Positions 26,991 to 36,382 of a DNA stretch of 64,000 nt are shown one piece after another; the first letter of the stretch is position 1, and each line of letters opens with the position of its first letter. The notes beneath the pieces were generated by a model. That model searched no databases, was not told where the DNA came from, and worked only from the letters and a program-made list of their open reading frames with translations. The position numbers and the translations under genes were made by a program. This stretch comes from Flavobacteriaceae bacterium (GTDB taxonomy: Bacteria > Bacteroidota > Bacteroidia > Flavobacteriales > Flavobacteriaceae), in NCBI GenBank assembly GCA_030148025.1, contig JASBUG010000006.1, forward strand, positions 97,800-161,799. Reading direction: 5' to 3'.

Positions 26991-28250
26991 ATGAGACATC
27001 TTACCATTACCTTAATTATGCTATCTGCTTTTATTCAATTAGCATGTAGTCAAAAACCAACGACTCCATCAGAATGGTTAAAAACCAACTCCATTGAATT
27101 ACAACCTAATGGTGATTACGATTTTTCGCAACTAAAAGATATTTTAAAAAACAAACGCATTGTTGCTTTAGGCGAAAGCACTCATGGTCTTGGAGAGTTC
27201 TATAAAATGAAAGCTGCCTTAGCTATTTATTTGCATAAAGAACTAGGATATGAGGTTTTAGCAATGGAAGGCGGAACAGGAGATATTAATTTAGCTTATG
27301 AAGATATTGACACAATTTCTTCTAAAAATCTTAGAGATTATACTCTTTTTGGAAATTTTAAAGCGAAAGAAGTAGATACTCTATTTAATTATATAAAATC
27401 GACCAGTACTTCAAAATCACCTTTAATATATACAGGTTACGACACACAGTTTTCATCAAATTATCTAATTACAAAACTTGTTCGCTTACTAAAGCCTTTG
27501 GACAAAACATTATCCGACAGTTTATCTGCCAGGATATATTCATTTCAAAAAATGTTTCAAGCAGGTCGTAACAACGATTCTATTGGTTATATAAAACATC
27601 GTGATATTTATATAACCAATGCGAAGGATATTAGTAATCTACTCAAGTCCAAAAAAAATCAACTTATACAAGAAAAAACTTTATCTATTAAAGCGTATAA
27701 GATCATTCAAAAAACACTAGAAATGTTTGTTAGATCTACCAACTTGAGTTTTCAAGACAGACATAAAGGTTATGAATTAAGAGATGAACTTATGGCAGAA
27801 ACATTGGTATGGTTATTAGATGAAATTTATCCGAATAAAAAAGTAATTGTTTGGGCACATAATGCTCACATTGAAAATAGTGCTCCTGTAAATTACCACA
27901 CAAAGCTCATGGGGCATTATCTTAAAGAAAAGTATCAGGATGATTATTATGCTATTGGACTATTTGCTTATGAAGGTGACGCCTACCAACATTGGACTAG
28001 AAAAACAGTGCCGTTTAAAAACGATGATAGTCTATCTATTGAAAAGCGATTTTTAAACACGAACAAAACCTTGCCTTTTCTAGATATTTCAAACACAGAA
28101 AACACTTCTGTAACCAACTGGATATTTGAAGTAAACACAGGGTTTGAATTAGAAAATGGTGGTTCAGTCCGTTTTATACCCAAAAATCGATTTGATGGAA
28201 TCATTTCTATTGAAAGTTCGGGGATTCCAACTTATGATTCTAAAGAATAA
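26991..28250 (+). CDS. Erythromycin esterase-like lipoprotein
   Basis: 419 residues from the ATG at 26991, giving a lipoprotein signal (MRHLTITLIMLSAFIQLAC). The next motif RIVALGESTHGLGEFYKMK is the conserved Glu-Ser-Thr-His segment of the erythromycin esterase family, and VIVWAHNAHIENS and YELRDELMAETLVW are its later conserved blocks. Characterised Ere enzymes open the macrolactone ring in the cytoplasm; this one is exported and lipid anchored, so a macrolide target is uncertain. It follows an AraC regulator and ends at a strong terminator. Confidence 0.88.
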   Translation: MRHLTITLIMLSAFIQLACSQKPTTPSEWLKTNSIELQPNGDYDFSQLKDILKNKRIVALGESTHGLGEFYKMKAALAIYLHKELGYEVLAMEGGTGDINLAYEDIDTISSKNLRDYTLFGNFKAKEVDTLFNYIKSTSTSKSPLIYTGYDTQFSSNYLITKLVRLLKPLDKTLSDSLSARIYSFQKMFQAGRNNDSIGYIKHRDIYITNAKDISNLLKSKKNQLIQEKTLSIKAYKIIQKTLEMFVRSTNLSFQDRHKGYELRDELMAETLVWLLDEIYPNKKVIVWAHNAHIENSAPVNYHTKLMGHYLKEKYQDDYYAIGLFAYEGDAYQHWTRKTVPFKNDDSLSIEKRFLNTNKTLPFLDISNTENTSVTNWIFEVNTGFELENGGSVRFIPKNRFDGIISIESSGIPTYDSKE

Positions 28251-28265
28251 CTGATATTACTAAAA

Positions 28266-28297
28266 CAAAAAGCCTCTCATAATGAGAGGCTTTTTTT
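28266..28297 (+). terminator. Rho-independent terminator
   Basis: AAAAAGCCTCTCAT and ATGAGAGGCTTTTTTT pair in a stem of about 13 bp with a T run, 15 bp after the erythromycin-esterase-like gene. Confidence 0.9.
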
Positions 28298-28353
28298 ACC
28301 TCTAATTAGTTTTTTAAACTTTTCTTAACAAATAATTATCTAAATTCGCTTTT

Positions 28354-28665
28354 ATGAAAACTAATTGGAAAAAGAATTTTATTGTTTATTTTCTTTTAAC
28401 GGTTATATCTGTATCCAATAGTTTCGATCTACTTCACGGCTTATCTCATAATGATGACCCTGCTAACTCGATTGATTGTGAGCTTTGTATTTTTCATACC
28501 CAAAGTGAATTGCACCATGCTGTCCTGGAGTCCTCAATTTCATTCGAACTAAAAACGATTCTTAAAGAATCTAAAGATAACCTTGAAGGGTATACATATC
28601 TCATTCAAAAAGACTTATCTAGATCCTCTTTTTATTGCAGACCTCCTCCTCACAGGTTTTTATAG
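28354..28665 (+). CDS. Small exported hypothetical protein with PPPHRF end
   Basis: 103 residues: a hydrophobic N-terminal segment (NFIVYFLLTVISVSNSF), a His-rich and Cys-containing middle (LLHGLSHNDD, DCELCIFHTQSELHHAV) and a C-terminus RSSFYCRPPPHRFL. Short proteins with this kind of CxxC plus His middle and a PPPxxF tail occur in Bacteroidota just upstream of TonB-dependent receptor or metal-transport genes. A metal-related role is therefore possible, but no receptor is present here. An AT-rich promoter-like TAAATTCG precedes the start. The gene is followed by a 348-bp gap and then an ABC operon. Confidence 0.65.
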   Translation: MKTNWKKNFIVYFLLTVISVSNSFDLLHGLSHNDDPANSIDCELCIFHTQSELHHAVLESSISFELKTILKESKDNLEGYTYLIQKDLSRSSFYCRPPPHRFL

Positions 28666-29013
28666 ATACTATACAAACTAACTTTTATTAAACTTTACAC
28701 CTTATAACGGTACAATTAAAATCATTGTATTGTTTTTATTAAGCACATTGTATTTTATACATACATCGAAATAAACGCTACAGAAGGTCGTACCCATTTT
28801 TTGAGTACAAGTTGATGATTAGTATAGCTCAGAATTGTTGTTCATCAAAACATTATTTTTTTGAGCTCTCTCACTATAAAATCACTTTTACCAATAACCA
28901 ATTCACTAGTTACTAATAGTATAGTTCAACGCAAAATAGAGATCTCAAATATTTAAAAGAGATCCCTTTTCAAAAGCGCATTAATTCAATGCTAATCCTT
29001 AATTATTTTTATA
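28666..29013. other. Intergenic gap without a recognised gene
   Basis: 348 bp of AT-rich DNA between the small exported protein and the ABC operon. No open frame, terminator or recognisable RNA is seen. A GAGATCTC-like pair (28939 and 28960) is weak. It probably holds the promoter of the ABC operon and may be the scar of a lost gene. Confidence 0.4.
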
Positions 29014-29730
29014 ATGATACATATAAACAATCTTACAAAAAAATACAAAAAATTTACTGCCTTAAGTGATCTTAATTTAAAAGTTAATGAAAGCGAAATC
29101 TATTGTCTTTTAGGTGCAAATGGAGCAGGAAAAACAACAACTATTAATCTGCTATTAGGGTTCATAGAGCCTAGCTCTGGCAACACCTTCATTAACACTA
29201 TTAATGTTCAGGACCATCCACAAAAAAGCAAACAGTATTTGGCTTATATACCAGAAAACCTAATGCTATACCCTAGTTTAAATGCTATTGAGAATCTTGA
29301 TTATTTCTCGGGAATTGCTAATAAAAAATTTAGTAAAAATGAATTAAGAGCATTCTTAATCGAAGCTGGTTTACAAGAAGATGCATTTAATAAACCTGTT
29401 TCAAAATATTCAAAAGGAATGCGTCAAAAAGTAGGTATTGCTATTGCTTTAGCTAAAGATGCTAAAGTATTATTGTTAGATGAACCCACCTCTGGATTAG
29501 ACCCAAAAGCTAGTTACGAATTTGGGCTGTTATTGCAAAAATTGCGTGCTAAAGGTGTTGCCACACTTATGGCTACACACGATATTTTTAGAGCCAAAGA
29601 AGTCGCTACACATATTGGAATAATGAAAGAAGGTGTTTTAAGACACGAATTTAAAGTGGATGAAATTTCACTTTCTGAATTGGAAGAGGTATACCTTAAA
29701 ACTATGGACTATAAAACACAGGACGCATGA
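29014..29730 (+). CDS. ABC-2 type transporter ATP-binding protein
   Basis: 238 residues with Walker A GANGAGKTTT, the signature YSKGMRQKVGIAIAL, Walker B VLLLDEPTSGLD and the switch His in MATHD. The sequence is of the CcmA/NosF type used with ABC-2 permeases. It starts a tightly packed operon in which each gene overlaps the next by 4 to 14 bp: two permeases of the DUF3526 family and a DUF5916 protein follow. In other Bacteroidota such sets often sit beside TonB receptors or copper genes, but the substrate is not known. Confidence 0.92.
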   Translation: MIHINNLTKKYKKFTALSDLNLKVNESEIYCLLGANGAGKTTTINLLLGFIEPSSGNTFINTINVQDHPQKSKQYLAYIPENLMLYPSLNAIENLDYFSGIANKKFSKNELRAFLIEAGLQEDAFNKPVSKYSKGMRQKVGIAIALAKDAKVLLLDEPTSGLDPKASYEFGLLLQKLRAKGVATLMATHDIFRAKEVATHIGIMKEGVLRHEFKVDEISLSELEEVYLKTMDYKTQDA

Positions 29731-31148
29731 TACTAAACACCTTAAAAAAAGAAAGTAAAGAACTGCTTAGAGATGGTCGTATAAGAATAGCATTCATCAC
29801 TGTCATAATCTTAACAATAATTGCTGTAATAATTAGCGCTCACAAATATAAACAGGAAAGTGAAGAACATAATGTAGCGAAAAGTTCTGAAAGAGAAGTC
29901 TGGGACAATCAAGGAGAAAAAAATCCACATTCAGCAGCACATTATGGTACATATGCCTTTAAACCTCATTTTCCATTAGCTTTAATTGACCAAGGTGTAG
30001 ATAAATACACTGGAAAATCTATATTTTTAGAAGCACATGCACGCAACGAAGCACAATTTGATGACGCTTCAGACCAAACAGGATTAGCAAGGTTTGGTGA
30101 TTTAACACCTGATTTCATTTTACTATTTATCATTCCTTTACTCATTATCTTAATTGGGTACAATAACTTAACAAAAGAAAGAGAAATGGGCACTATTACA
30201 TTAATAAACAGTTATGGTGCGTTAAATTTTAAATTAGTTTTTGGTAAATGGTTAGCTATATTTTTACCACTTTTAACTCTACTTACTTTACTCTTTTTAG
30301 CTTCAGGAATTATATTATCCAACTTATCAGGCTTTGGTGTTTTTAGTTGGTCATCACTCACAGCATTGTTTATTACTTATGTAATTTACTATGCTGTATT
30401 CATCAATTTAGTATTAATTATATCTGCATTGGTGAAAAAATCTGGCATTTCATTAGTACTATCATTAAGCATTTGGATTTTTGTTTGTTTAATACTCCCA
30501 AAAACAGCTAGCAATATTGTAGAATACAAATACCCTTATCCAACTAAGCAAGAATTTTACGCCAATATTTCTAAGGATAAAGAAGACCAACTAAATGGTC
30601 ATGATTCCTGGAGTGAGAAGGCTAAACAATTTGAAAGAGAAACCTTGAAAGAATATGGGGTAGATAGTTTAAATCAACTTCCTTTTAATTTTGATGGTTA
30701 CAGAATGCAAAAAGGCGAGGAGCATGAAGCTGAAGTGTATTTTAAACATTATAAAAAACTAAAAGAGCAATACTTTAAACAATCAAGGGTTTATAAACAA
30801 CTAGCGTCTATTTCGCCTTTTTTACCTACTCGATTTTTAAGTATGTCTATAGCTAATACAGATTATTCGACGCATTGGTACTTTGAAGATGCTGCAGAAA
30901 ACTACCGAATTTCAACTCAGAAATTTCTAAATGATCATTTTGCAAATAACTCAAAATATGGTGATTGGTCATGGAAAGCCGATGCCAATTTTTGGAAAAA
31001 ATTACCAAAATTCAAATATAACCCTCCAACATTAGCTCAAACCTTAAACAATAACTTAGGCAATATACTCATACTATTTGCCTGGTTAACAGGGTCGTTT
31101 ATAGTACTATTTTTCATCACTAAATCTCTTAAAAATGTTAAAATATAA
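29727..31148 (+). CDS. ABC-2 permease, DUF3526 type (first copy)
   Basis: 473 residues. One N-terminal helix (IAFITVIILTIIAVIISAH) is followed by a large extracytoplasmic region, five more helices (from FILLFIIPLLIILIGYNNLTKEREMG) and another long soluble loop before a last helix (LIGNILILFAWLTGSFIVLF-like). The KEREMGTITLINSYG motif is shared with NosY-like permeases. It overlaps the ATPase gene by 4 bp and the second permease by 14 bp, so the two permeases probably form a heterodimer. Confidence 0.85.
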   Translation: MILNTLKKESKELLRDGRIRIAFITVIILTIIAVIISAHKYKQESEEHNVAKSSEREVWDNQGEKNPHSAAHYGTYAFKPHFPLALIDQGVDKYTGKSIFLEAHARNEAQFDDASDQTGLARFGDLTPDFILLFIIPLLIILIGYNNLTKEREMGTITLINSYGALNFKLVFGKWLAIFLPLLTLLTLLFLASGIILSNLSGFGVFSWSSLTALFITYVIYYAVFINLVLIISALVKKSGISLVLSLSIWIFVCLILPKTASNIVEYKYPYPTKQEFYANISKDKEDQLNGHDSWSEKAKQFERETLKEYGVDSLNQLPFNFDGYRMQKGEEHEAEVYFKHYKKLKEQYFKQSRVYKQLASISPFLPTRFLSMSIANTDYSTHWYFEDAAENYRISTQKFLNDHFANNSKYGDWSWKADANFWKKLPKFKYNPPTLAQTLNNNLGNILILFAWLTGSFIVLFFITKSLKNVKI

Positions 31149-32553
31149 TTTCAAATATGAATGGTTACTATTAATTCGTAACCGATGGATTCAGGTTTTA
31201 ACACTTCTTTTATGTATCCTTTTTGGCTTTGCAGTTTACAACGGAACTAAAAAGGTAGAACTAAGAACCACTAATATTGCATCTGCAGTAGAAAGTTTTA
31301 AAACTAAAGAAACTAAATTATTAGCTCAACTAGATTCATTAGAAAAAGGTCTTGAAATAAAAACTACACGTTGGTTAATGCCTACACGCCCTATAGTTAC
31401 AGGTAACTTGCATCCAAGAATTGTAAGCATGCCGCCAAAATCTACAGCCTTTATTGCCACAGGACAATCAGATTTATTTACACATTATGTAAAACCAATG
31501 GTTACTAAAGATGATTCAACATTGAATTTTAAAGAAATGACAAGCCCTATACAATTGCTTTTTGGAAGTTTTGACCTGGCTTTTGTAATTGTGTATTTAT
31601 TACCACTATTAATTATTGCATTCTCGTTTAATATCCTTGCATCTGAGCGTGAAAGTGGTTCACTAAAACTATTAGCATCTCAACCTATAAATATTAGAAT
31701 TTGGGTATTACAAAAATTAGCATTACGCTTTTTTTGGTTAATAATTTCTATAATAGTTACACTAACAATCGTATTGTCTGTTTTTAATTTTGATTTTAGC
31801 TCCAATTTTGTAGTATTGATTGAGTTGCTAACTATCATAATTGCGTACACATTCTTTTGGTTCGTATTAGCTTTTGCCACCAATATTTGGATCAAAACTT
31901 CGGCTAAAAACGCCATTACGTTAATAGGATTTTGGATTCTTTTTGTAATGCTTTCTCCTTCGGTGTTAAATCAGTTAAGTAACACGCTATACCCTATTCC
32001 ATCTAGAATGCAAATGCTTAGTGAAATTCGAGTTCAAAAAGCAGAAGCAGCTAAAAGGCAAGATGAAATTTTAGATAGCTACTTAAGAGATCATCCAGAA
32101 TTGACAACTAATGATAGTACAAAAGTGCCAGGATTTTATCAAAAATATATGGCAACTCAAAAGCTAATACAAGACAAAATTCAACCATTAGTTACCGAGT
32201 TTGAAATTCAGCTAAACAATCAGCATAAATTCGTGAATACTACAAGTTGGCTTTCACCTGCTTTAGTTGTACAAAATGCTTTAAATCAAATTGCAGGTAC
32301 TTCAGAAAAGGAATATCAAAATTTTAAAAATCAGAGCTTAATATTTGCTCAGGAATGGCGTAATTTTTTCCTTCCAATGTTATTTAAAGATTTAGAATTC
32401 AAAAAAAGTGATTATAAAAACCTGCCAGAATTTAAATATCAATACACAACTGGAAGCACATACTTTAAAGCTTTAGGGTTATTACTTATAAGTTTTGTAA
32501 CACTAATTTTATTAGTCATTAAGCCTAACAACCGTAAAACAGAATTGTTATGA
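31135..32553 (+). CDS. ABC-2 permease, DUF3526 type (second copy)
   Basis: 472 residues with the same layout as the preceding permease: an N-terminal helix (WIQVLTLLLCILFGFAVYNG), an extracytoplasmic loop, a helix bundle opening with LLPLLIIAFSFNILASERESG, a second long loop (KAEAAKRQDEILDSYL region) and a last helix near the C-terminus. The two permeases are paralogues, as the ESGSLKLLASQ motif corresponds to REMGTITLINS. It overlaps the DUF5916 gene by 4 bp. Confidence 0.85.
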   Translation: MLKYNFKYEWLLLIRNRWIQVLTLLLCILFGFAVYNGTKKVELRTTNIASAVESFKTKETKLLAQLDSLEKGLEIKTTRWLMPTRPIVTGNLHPRIVSMPPKSTAFIATGQSDLFTHYVKPMVTKDDSTLNFKEMTSPIQLLFGSFDLAFVIVYLLPLLIIAFSFNILASERESGSLKLLASQPINIRIWVLQKLALRFFWLIISIIVTLTIVLSVFNFDFSSNFVVLIELLTIIIAYTFFWFVLAFATNIWIKTSAKNAITLIGFWILFVMLSPSVLNQLSNTLYPIPSRMQMLSEIRVQKAEAAKRQDEILDSYLRDHPELTTNDSTKVPGFYQKYMATQKLIQDKIQPLVTEFEIQLNNQHKFVNTTSWLSPALVVQNALNQIAGTSEKEYQNFKNQSLIFAQEWRNFFLPMLFKDLEFKKSDYKNLPEFKYQYTTGSTYFKALGLLLISFVTLILLVIKPNNRKTELL

Positions 32554-34748
32554 GATTGTTATATGTTTTCTTATTATTTGTAGTCGCTGTACAAGCGCAA
32601 GAAAAAGATAATTTTCCTCCACCAGAAAACCCTATTGAAATCAAAGTTCAAAAGGCAATTGACATTATAAAGGTAGATGGAAATATTGATGAACAAAGTT
32701 GGGCAAATGCTCAAATTATAGATGGGTTCTTTAGACGTGAACCAAACCAAGGAGGAGATGTTAAACATAAAACGCTAGTGCGCTTTTTATACGATGAAAA
32801 GAATCTGTATATCGCAGCAATATGTTTAGACTCTTTAGGTGTTGATGGTATCCGTATTCAAGACCTACGAAGAGATTTTCAATGGGGTGATAATGATATT
32901 TTTGGTGTGGCGTTAGATCCTCAAAACTTGAAGCAATATGCCCAAGGGTTTCATACCACACCTTATGGAAACCAACGCGACTTTCAGAGTTTTAATGGTA
33001 ATGGATATGATAACGGATGGAACACACTTTGGAAGGTTAGAACCAAACGCACAGATAAAGGGTATCATGTAGAAATGGCAATTCCATTTAAATCATTACG
33101 ATATAATTTACCTGAACAGGGAAATACTATTGAGTGGGGAATGACATTGGTTAGATATGCTAGAAGAGATGTTGAAATATCTTCTTTCCCTGCTATTCCA
33201 CAGTCCATTTCAACCAATCGTATGACCTATGCTGCTAAGCTAACAGGAATAGAAGTACCACCTCCATCAGCAAATATTAGAGTTGAGCCCTATAGCTTAT
33301 ACCAATACAATGAAGTTAAAACTGGTAAAGTTGTAACCGATAAGCTTAGTGAGCCAAAATTAGGATTTGATGCGAAATGGGCTATGAATCCTAAAACCGT
33401 AATCGATTTGACTGTAAATACAGATTTTGCGCAAGCAAATGTTGATCGCGCTGTTAATAATCTTGAAAGGTTTAATATCTTTTTTCCTGAACAACGTCAA
33501 TTTTTTCTTGAAAATTCAGGGATTTGGGCTGGTGGTATACAAACATCTATCAGACCTTTTTTTAGTAGAAGAATAGGCCTTCAAGGGGAGTTCAATGCTA
33601 CTCCGGCTCCCATTGATATTGGCACAAGGTTTACACAACGTACAAATAAAAATGCTATAGCAGGTTTATTAGTAAGACAAAGAGAGACAGACAATTCGGC
33701 CGCAGCTAACTTTGGTGTATTTAGGTTTTTAAATAACTACGGTCGGGAAAACAATATTGGAGTTATGGTTACTCATCGATTTGATGAAACTAATGATGAG
33801 TTAAATTTTCAAAGCAATCATAATACCACCATAACTATTGATGGACAGATAAGACCAACGAGTCAATGGGACATACAATACTTGTTATCTAGCTCTATAG
33901 ATGAACATACGGGTAAAACCGGCTTTTCTGGAAGGATATTTGCCGGAAACATGACAAATAAATATTATTTTGGCTGGGTTACCGAATATACCGATTCTAA
34001 TTATAACCCAAAAATGGGGTTTGTTAGACAAAACAATGTGATTCGTCATAATCCTGGTGGCTATTATATTTGGCGTCCCAAAAACATTAATTGGATAAGA
34101 CGATGGGATCCTGGTGTTTTTGTTAATTATAACCATGACGCTTCAGATCCAGAAAAATTCCAGCAAGCAAGTCTTTATATTTTCCCTATTTACTTTTGGT
34201 TTAAGGATAATAGTTTTTTTGAAGCATCCTTTACTCCAACCTGGCAAAATATTAATTTTAATTTCTCGCCTTTAGGATTAGAAATTGAACAAGATCGATA
34301 TCATTACACACGTTATTTTTTACGGTATTATACAGACCAGTCTAAAAAACTATCAACTTCATTGCGTTATGATTTTGGCAACTTTTATAATGGCACTCGC
34401 AATACATTAACCGCTGGGTTAAGATATGCGCCTTTACCTCATATAGCTTTTACGTTCGATTACGAACACAATAACATTAACGGATTAGGTATCTTAAATC
34501 AAAATATTGATACCAATTTATATACAGGCAGTCTACGTTTGGCACTAAATCCAAGAGTACAATTCTCAACTTTCTATCAACACAATAGTTTTAATAAACA
34601 AGGACGTTGGAATGCACGATTTAGTTGGGAATATATGCCTCTATCCTTTATTTACCTCGTATTTAATGACACTAAGACAGACTTATTTGATCCGATTCAA
34701 CAAAACACACAGTTTATCAGCAAAATAACATTATTAAAACAATTTTAA
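32550..34748 (+). CDS. DUF5916 outer-membrane protein with CBM9-like N-terminus
   Basis: 732 residues. A signal peptide ends at VQAQ. Residues about 30-230 resemble a carbohydrate-binding module family 9 fold (IKVDGNIDEQSWANAQ, then VRFLYDEKNLYIAAICLDS and VEMAIPFKSLRYN). The remaining 500 residues are DUF5916: alternating beta strands with aromatic ends, a FFPEQRQFFLENSGIWAGG motif and a C-terminal strand ending LLKQF, compatible with an outer-membrane barrel. It is the last gene of the ABC operon, so export or import through the inner membrane may be linked to an outer-membrane step. A terminator follows. Confidence 0.85.
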   Translation: MRLLYVFLLFVVAVQAQEKDNFPPPENPIEIKVQKAIDIIKVDGNIDEQSWANAQIIDGFFRREPNQGGDVKHKTLVRFLYDEKNLYIAAICLDSLGVDGIRIQDLRRDFQWGDNDIFGVALDPQNLKQYAQGFHTTPYGNQRDFQSFNGNGYDNGWNTLWKVRTKRTDKGYHVEMAIPFKSLRYNLPEQGNTIEWGMTLVRYARRDVEISSFPAIPQSISTNRMTYAAKLTGIEVPPPSANIRVEPYSLYQYNEVKTGKVVTDKLSEPKLGFDAKWAMNPKTVIDLTVNTDFAQANVDRAVNNLERFNIFFPEQRQFFLENSGIWAGGIQTSIRPFFSRRIGLQGEFNATPAPIDIGTRFTQRTNKNAIAGLLVRQRETDNSAAANFGVFRFLNNYGRENNIGVMVTHRFDETNDELNFQSNHNTTITIDGQIRPTSQWDIQYLLSSSIDEHTGKTGFSGRIFAGNMTNKYYFGWVTEYTDSNYNPKMGFVRQNNVIRHNPGGYYIWRPKNINWIRRWDPGVFVNYNHDASDPEKFQQASLYIFPIYFWFKDNSFFEASFTPTWQNINFNFSPLGLEIEQDRYHYTRYFLRYYTDQSKKLSTSLRYDFGNFYNGTRNTLTAGLRYAPLPHIAFTFDYEHNNINGLGILNQNIDTNLYTGSLRLALNPRVQFSTFYQHNSFNKQGRWNARFSWEYMPLSFIYLVFNDTKTDLFDPIQQNTQFISKITLLKQF

Positions 34749-34780
34749 ACATAATGTGTTTTTTAGAAGAAGAATATAAC

Positions 34781-34811
34781 AAAAAAGCTTCTCGAAAAGA
34801 GAAGCTTTTTT
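34781..34811. terminator. Bidirectional terminator between the DUF5916 gene and the tRNA remnant
   Basis: AAAAAAGCTTCTC and GAGAAGCTTTTTT form a 13-bp stem around GAAAA. It serves the rightward ABC operon and the leftward tRNA-Leu gene that was interrupted by the mobile element. Confidence 0.9.
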
Positions 34812-34814
34812 GTT

Positions 34815-34867
34815 TGGTGCGGATGAAGGGAGTCGAACCCCCACGCCTCGCGGCACTAGATCCTAAG
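34815..34867 (-). tRNA. 3' half of tRNA-Leu(TAG), left attachment site of the element
   Basis: Read leftward, the sequence runs from the anticodon loop CTTAGGA (anticodon TAG) through the 3' anticodon stem TCTAG, a long leucine-type variable arm (TGCCGCGAGGC), a T arm with GGTTCGACTCC, the acceptor strand CATCCGC, discriminator A and an encoded CCA (34815-34817). The 5' half is absent: upstream of the loop the bases CCAA do not pair with TCTAG, and no D arm follows. The break at the anticodon loop beside an integrase gene is the signature of tyrosine-recombinase integration into a tRNA. The intact copy should lie at the element's other end. Confidence 0.85.
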
Positions 34868-34877
34868 TTGGATTTAT
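34856..34877. other. Element boundary and candidate crossover site
   Basis: ATCC and GGAT flank the 6-bp TAAGTT (34860-34873) exactly at the end of tRNA identity. This small inverted arrangement is the size of a tyrosine recombinase core site. Host DNA lies to the left and element DNA to the right. Confidence 0.55.
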
Positions 34878-34961
34878 ATTTGCTAGAACAAAGTCAAATT
34901 AATTGATTTACAACAATTTAGCTCAAAGTTAATTTTATTCAATGTGAATTAAAATCATCTT

Positions 34962-35002
34962 AGTACAACAAAAATTAAAAAATGTTGTACATATGTTGTA
35001 CT
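34962..35002. repeat. TGTTGTAC repeats, candidate integrase arm sites
   Basis: AGTACAACA (34962-34970), TGTTGTACA (34983-34991) and TGTTGTACT (34994-35002) are three copies of one 8-mer, the first inverted. They lie between the attachment site and the integrase gene, where arm-type integrase or Xis binding sites are expected. Confidence 0.5.
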
Positions 35003-35100
35003 TAAAATTGCCTTCTGATCCAAGGTGAATTTTAAAAGATATAGATGGGATAAATTTGATTATAATCCTTATCTTTAAGAAGATATAAAAGATATTGTGC

Positions 35101-35117
35101 CTGATTTGACTTTCGTT
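35101..35117 (+). repeat. 17-bp repeat shared with the Xis leader region (copy 1)
   Basis: CTGATTTGACTTTCGTT ends 17 bp before the integrase ATG. An identical copy is at 49674-49690 upstream of the Xis-like gene. A shared regulator or recombinase site is possible. Confidence 0.6.
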
Positions 35118-35134
35118 ACCAAAACAGGACAGTA

Positions 35135-36349
35135 ATGGCTACAAGTACGAAAATCGTATTACGAAAAACACCTAATAAGGCCGGTTTATATCCTCTGGCT
35201 ATTCGAATTACCAAAGACCGTAGTTCAACTTATAAGTTTATAGGCGAATATATACCTCTAAAGGATTGGAACGCAAAAAAGAAGTTGGTAAAGAATTCAA
35301 ATCCCGATTTTAAATACATTAATGATTTAATAAATATAGAGCTTAAAAAGGTAAAAAAAGGCTTAAAGTCTCTAAAGAAAAAAAATAGAGATTCAAACGT
35401 ATATAAGATCAAAAAAGAGGTATATAGCCCTACAAGAAATGACTCTTTCTTTAAGTTTGCTCAGGAGCATTTAGACGATCTAAAAGCATCAGAAAAATAT
35501 GGTAGGCACTCTTCAGATTCTGGTTGGATTTCATATATCCGTAGATATAACAAATATGAGGAATTAGAATTTAAGGATATTAATGAACGATTTTTAAAGA
35601 AGTTTAAAATTTATTTAAAAAAGGAACATTCTTTGAATGAAACTTCGGTAATGAATGTCTTCGTTTTGATTAGGCTACTTTTTAATAGAGCTATAAAATA
35701 CAAAATTGTAAAAAGGAAGTTTTACCCTTTTGGTAAAGACAAAGTCCAGATTAAATTCCCAGAAACTCAAAAGATAGGCCTTAACAAATGGGAAATTTTG
35801 TTGCTCGAGCAATTATCCGATCTTAGTCCTGGAGAGGTACATGCGAGAAACCTTTTTATTTTCAGTTTTAATTTAGCAGGAGTAAGAATTTCAGATGTTT
35901 TAAAATCTCGTTGGAGTCATTTTAATAATGGTAGATACTATTACAGAATGGGAAAGAATAAAAAGTTAGTTTCATTGAAACCGCCTCCAAAAATATATGT
36001 CATTTTAGAACAGTACAAAAAGGACAAAAGACATGCCAACGATTTTATCTTTCCAGAGTTAAAAGTGGCGAATATTAATGATCCAAAAGACATGCATAGA
36101 CTGATAAGAGTTTCAGGTAAAAAAATCAATCGACACCTAGGTAATTTGGCTAAAAAGGCGAAAATTGAAAAGAAATTGACTATGCATATTGCCAGGCATA
36201 GTTTTGGGCATATTGCTGAAGATAAAATACATCCAATAAAACTTCAAAAGCTCTATAGACATAGTGATTTAAAAACTACTATAAACTATCAAGCTAGCTT
36301 TATTCATTCTGATGCAGATGAGGCATTAGAGAGTGTCGTTAACTTTTAA
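35135..36349 (+). CDS. Tyrosine recombinase (integrase) of the conjugative element
   Basis: 404 residues. The N-terminal third has an Arm-DNA-binding-like strand region (KIVLRKTPNKAGLYPLAIRI) typical of bacteroidete integrases, then a SAM-like core-binding domain (105-205). The catalytic domain shows R251 (AGVRISDVL), a Lys in the KNKK hairpin near 276, H351 and R354 (HIARHSFGH), H376 (LYRHSD) and the nucleophile Y385 (TTINYQ). It should integrate and excise the element at the tRNA-Leu site 270 bp upstream. The gene points into the element, away from the attachment site. Confidence 0.95.
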   Translation: MATSTKIVLRKTPNKAGLYPLAIRITKDRSSTYKFIGEYIPLKDWNAKKKLVKNSNPDFKYINDLINIELKKVKKGLKSLKKKNRDSNVYKIKKEVYSPTRNDSFFKFAQEHLDDLKASEKYGRHSSDSGWISYIRRYNKYEELEFKDINERFLKKFKIYLKKEHSLNETSVMNVFVLIRLLFNRAIKYKIVKRKFYPFGKDKVQIKFPETQKIGLNKWEILLLEQLSDLSPGEVHARNLFIFSFNLAGVRISDVLKSRWSHFNNGRYYYRMGKNKKLVSLKPPPKIYVILEQYKKDKRHANDFIFPELKVANINDPKDMHRLIRVSGKKINRHLGNLAKKAKIEKKLTMHIARHSFGHIAEDKIHPIKLQKLYRHSDLKTTINYQASFIHSDADEALESVVNF

Positions 36350-36382
36350 ATTGTCAATAAGACAAATCTATCTATTTCCTGA

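Noticed and set aside
28666..29013. A decayed TonB receptor gene in the gap before the ABC operon
   Set aside because: Context suggests one could have been there, but no recognisable fragment can be read in any frame.
29727..32553. Nitrous-oxide reductase accessory ABC (NosFY)
   Set aside because: The permeases are of the DUF3526 type and neither nosZ, nosD nor nosL is near, so a specific Nos role is not supported.
34815..34940. Complete tRNA-Leu with an intron
   Set aside because: No 5' half, D arm or acceptor strand is found upstream within several hundred bases; truncation by integration is simpler.
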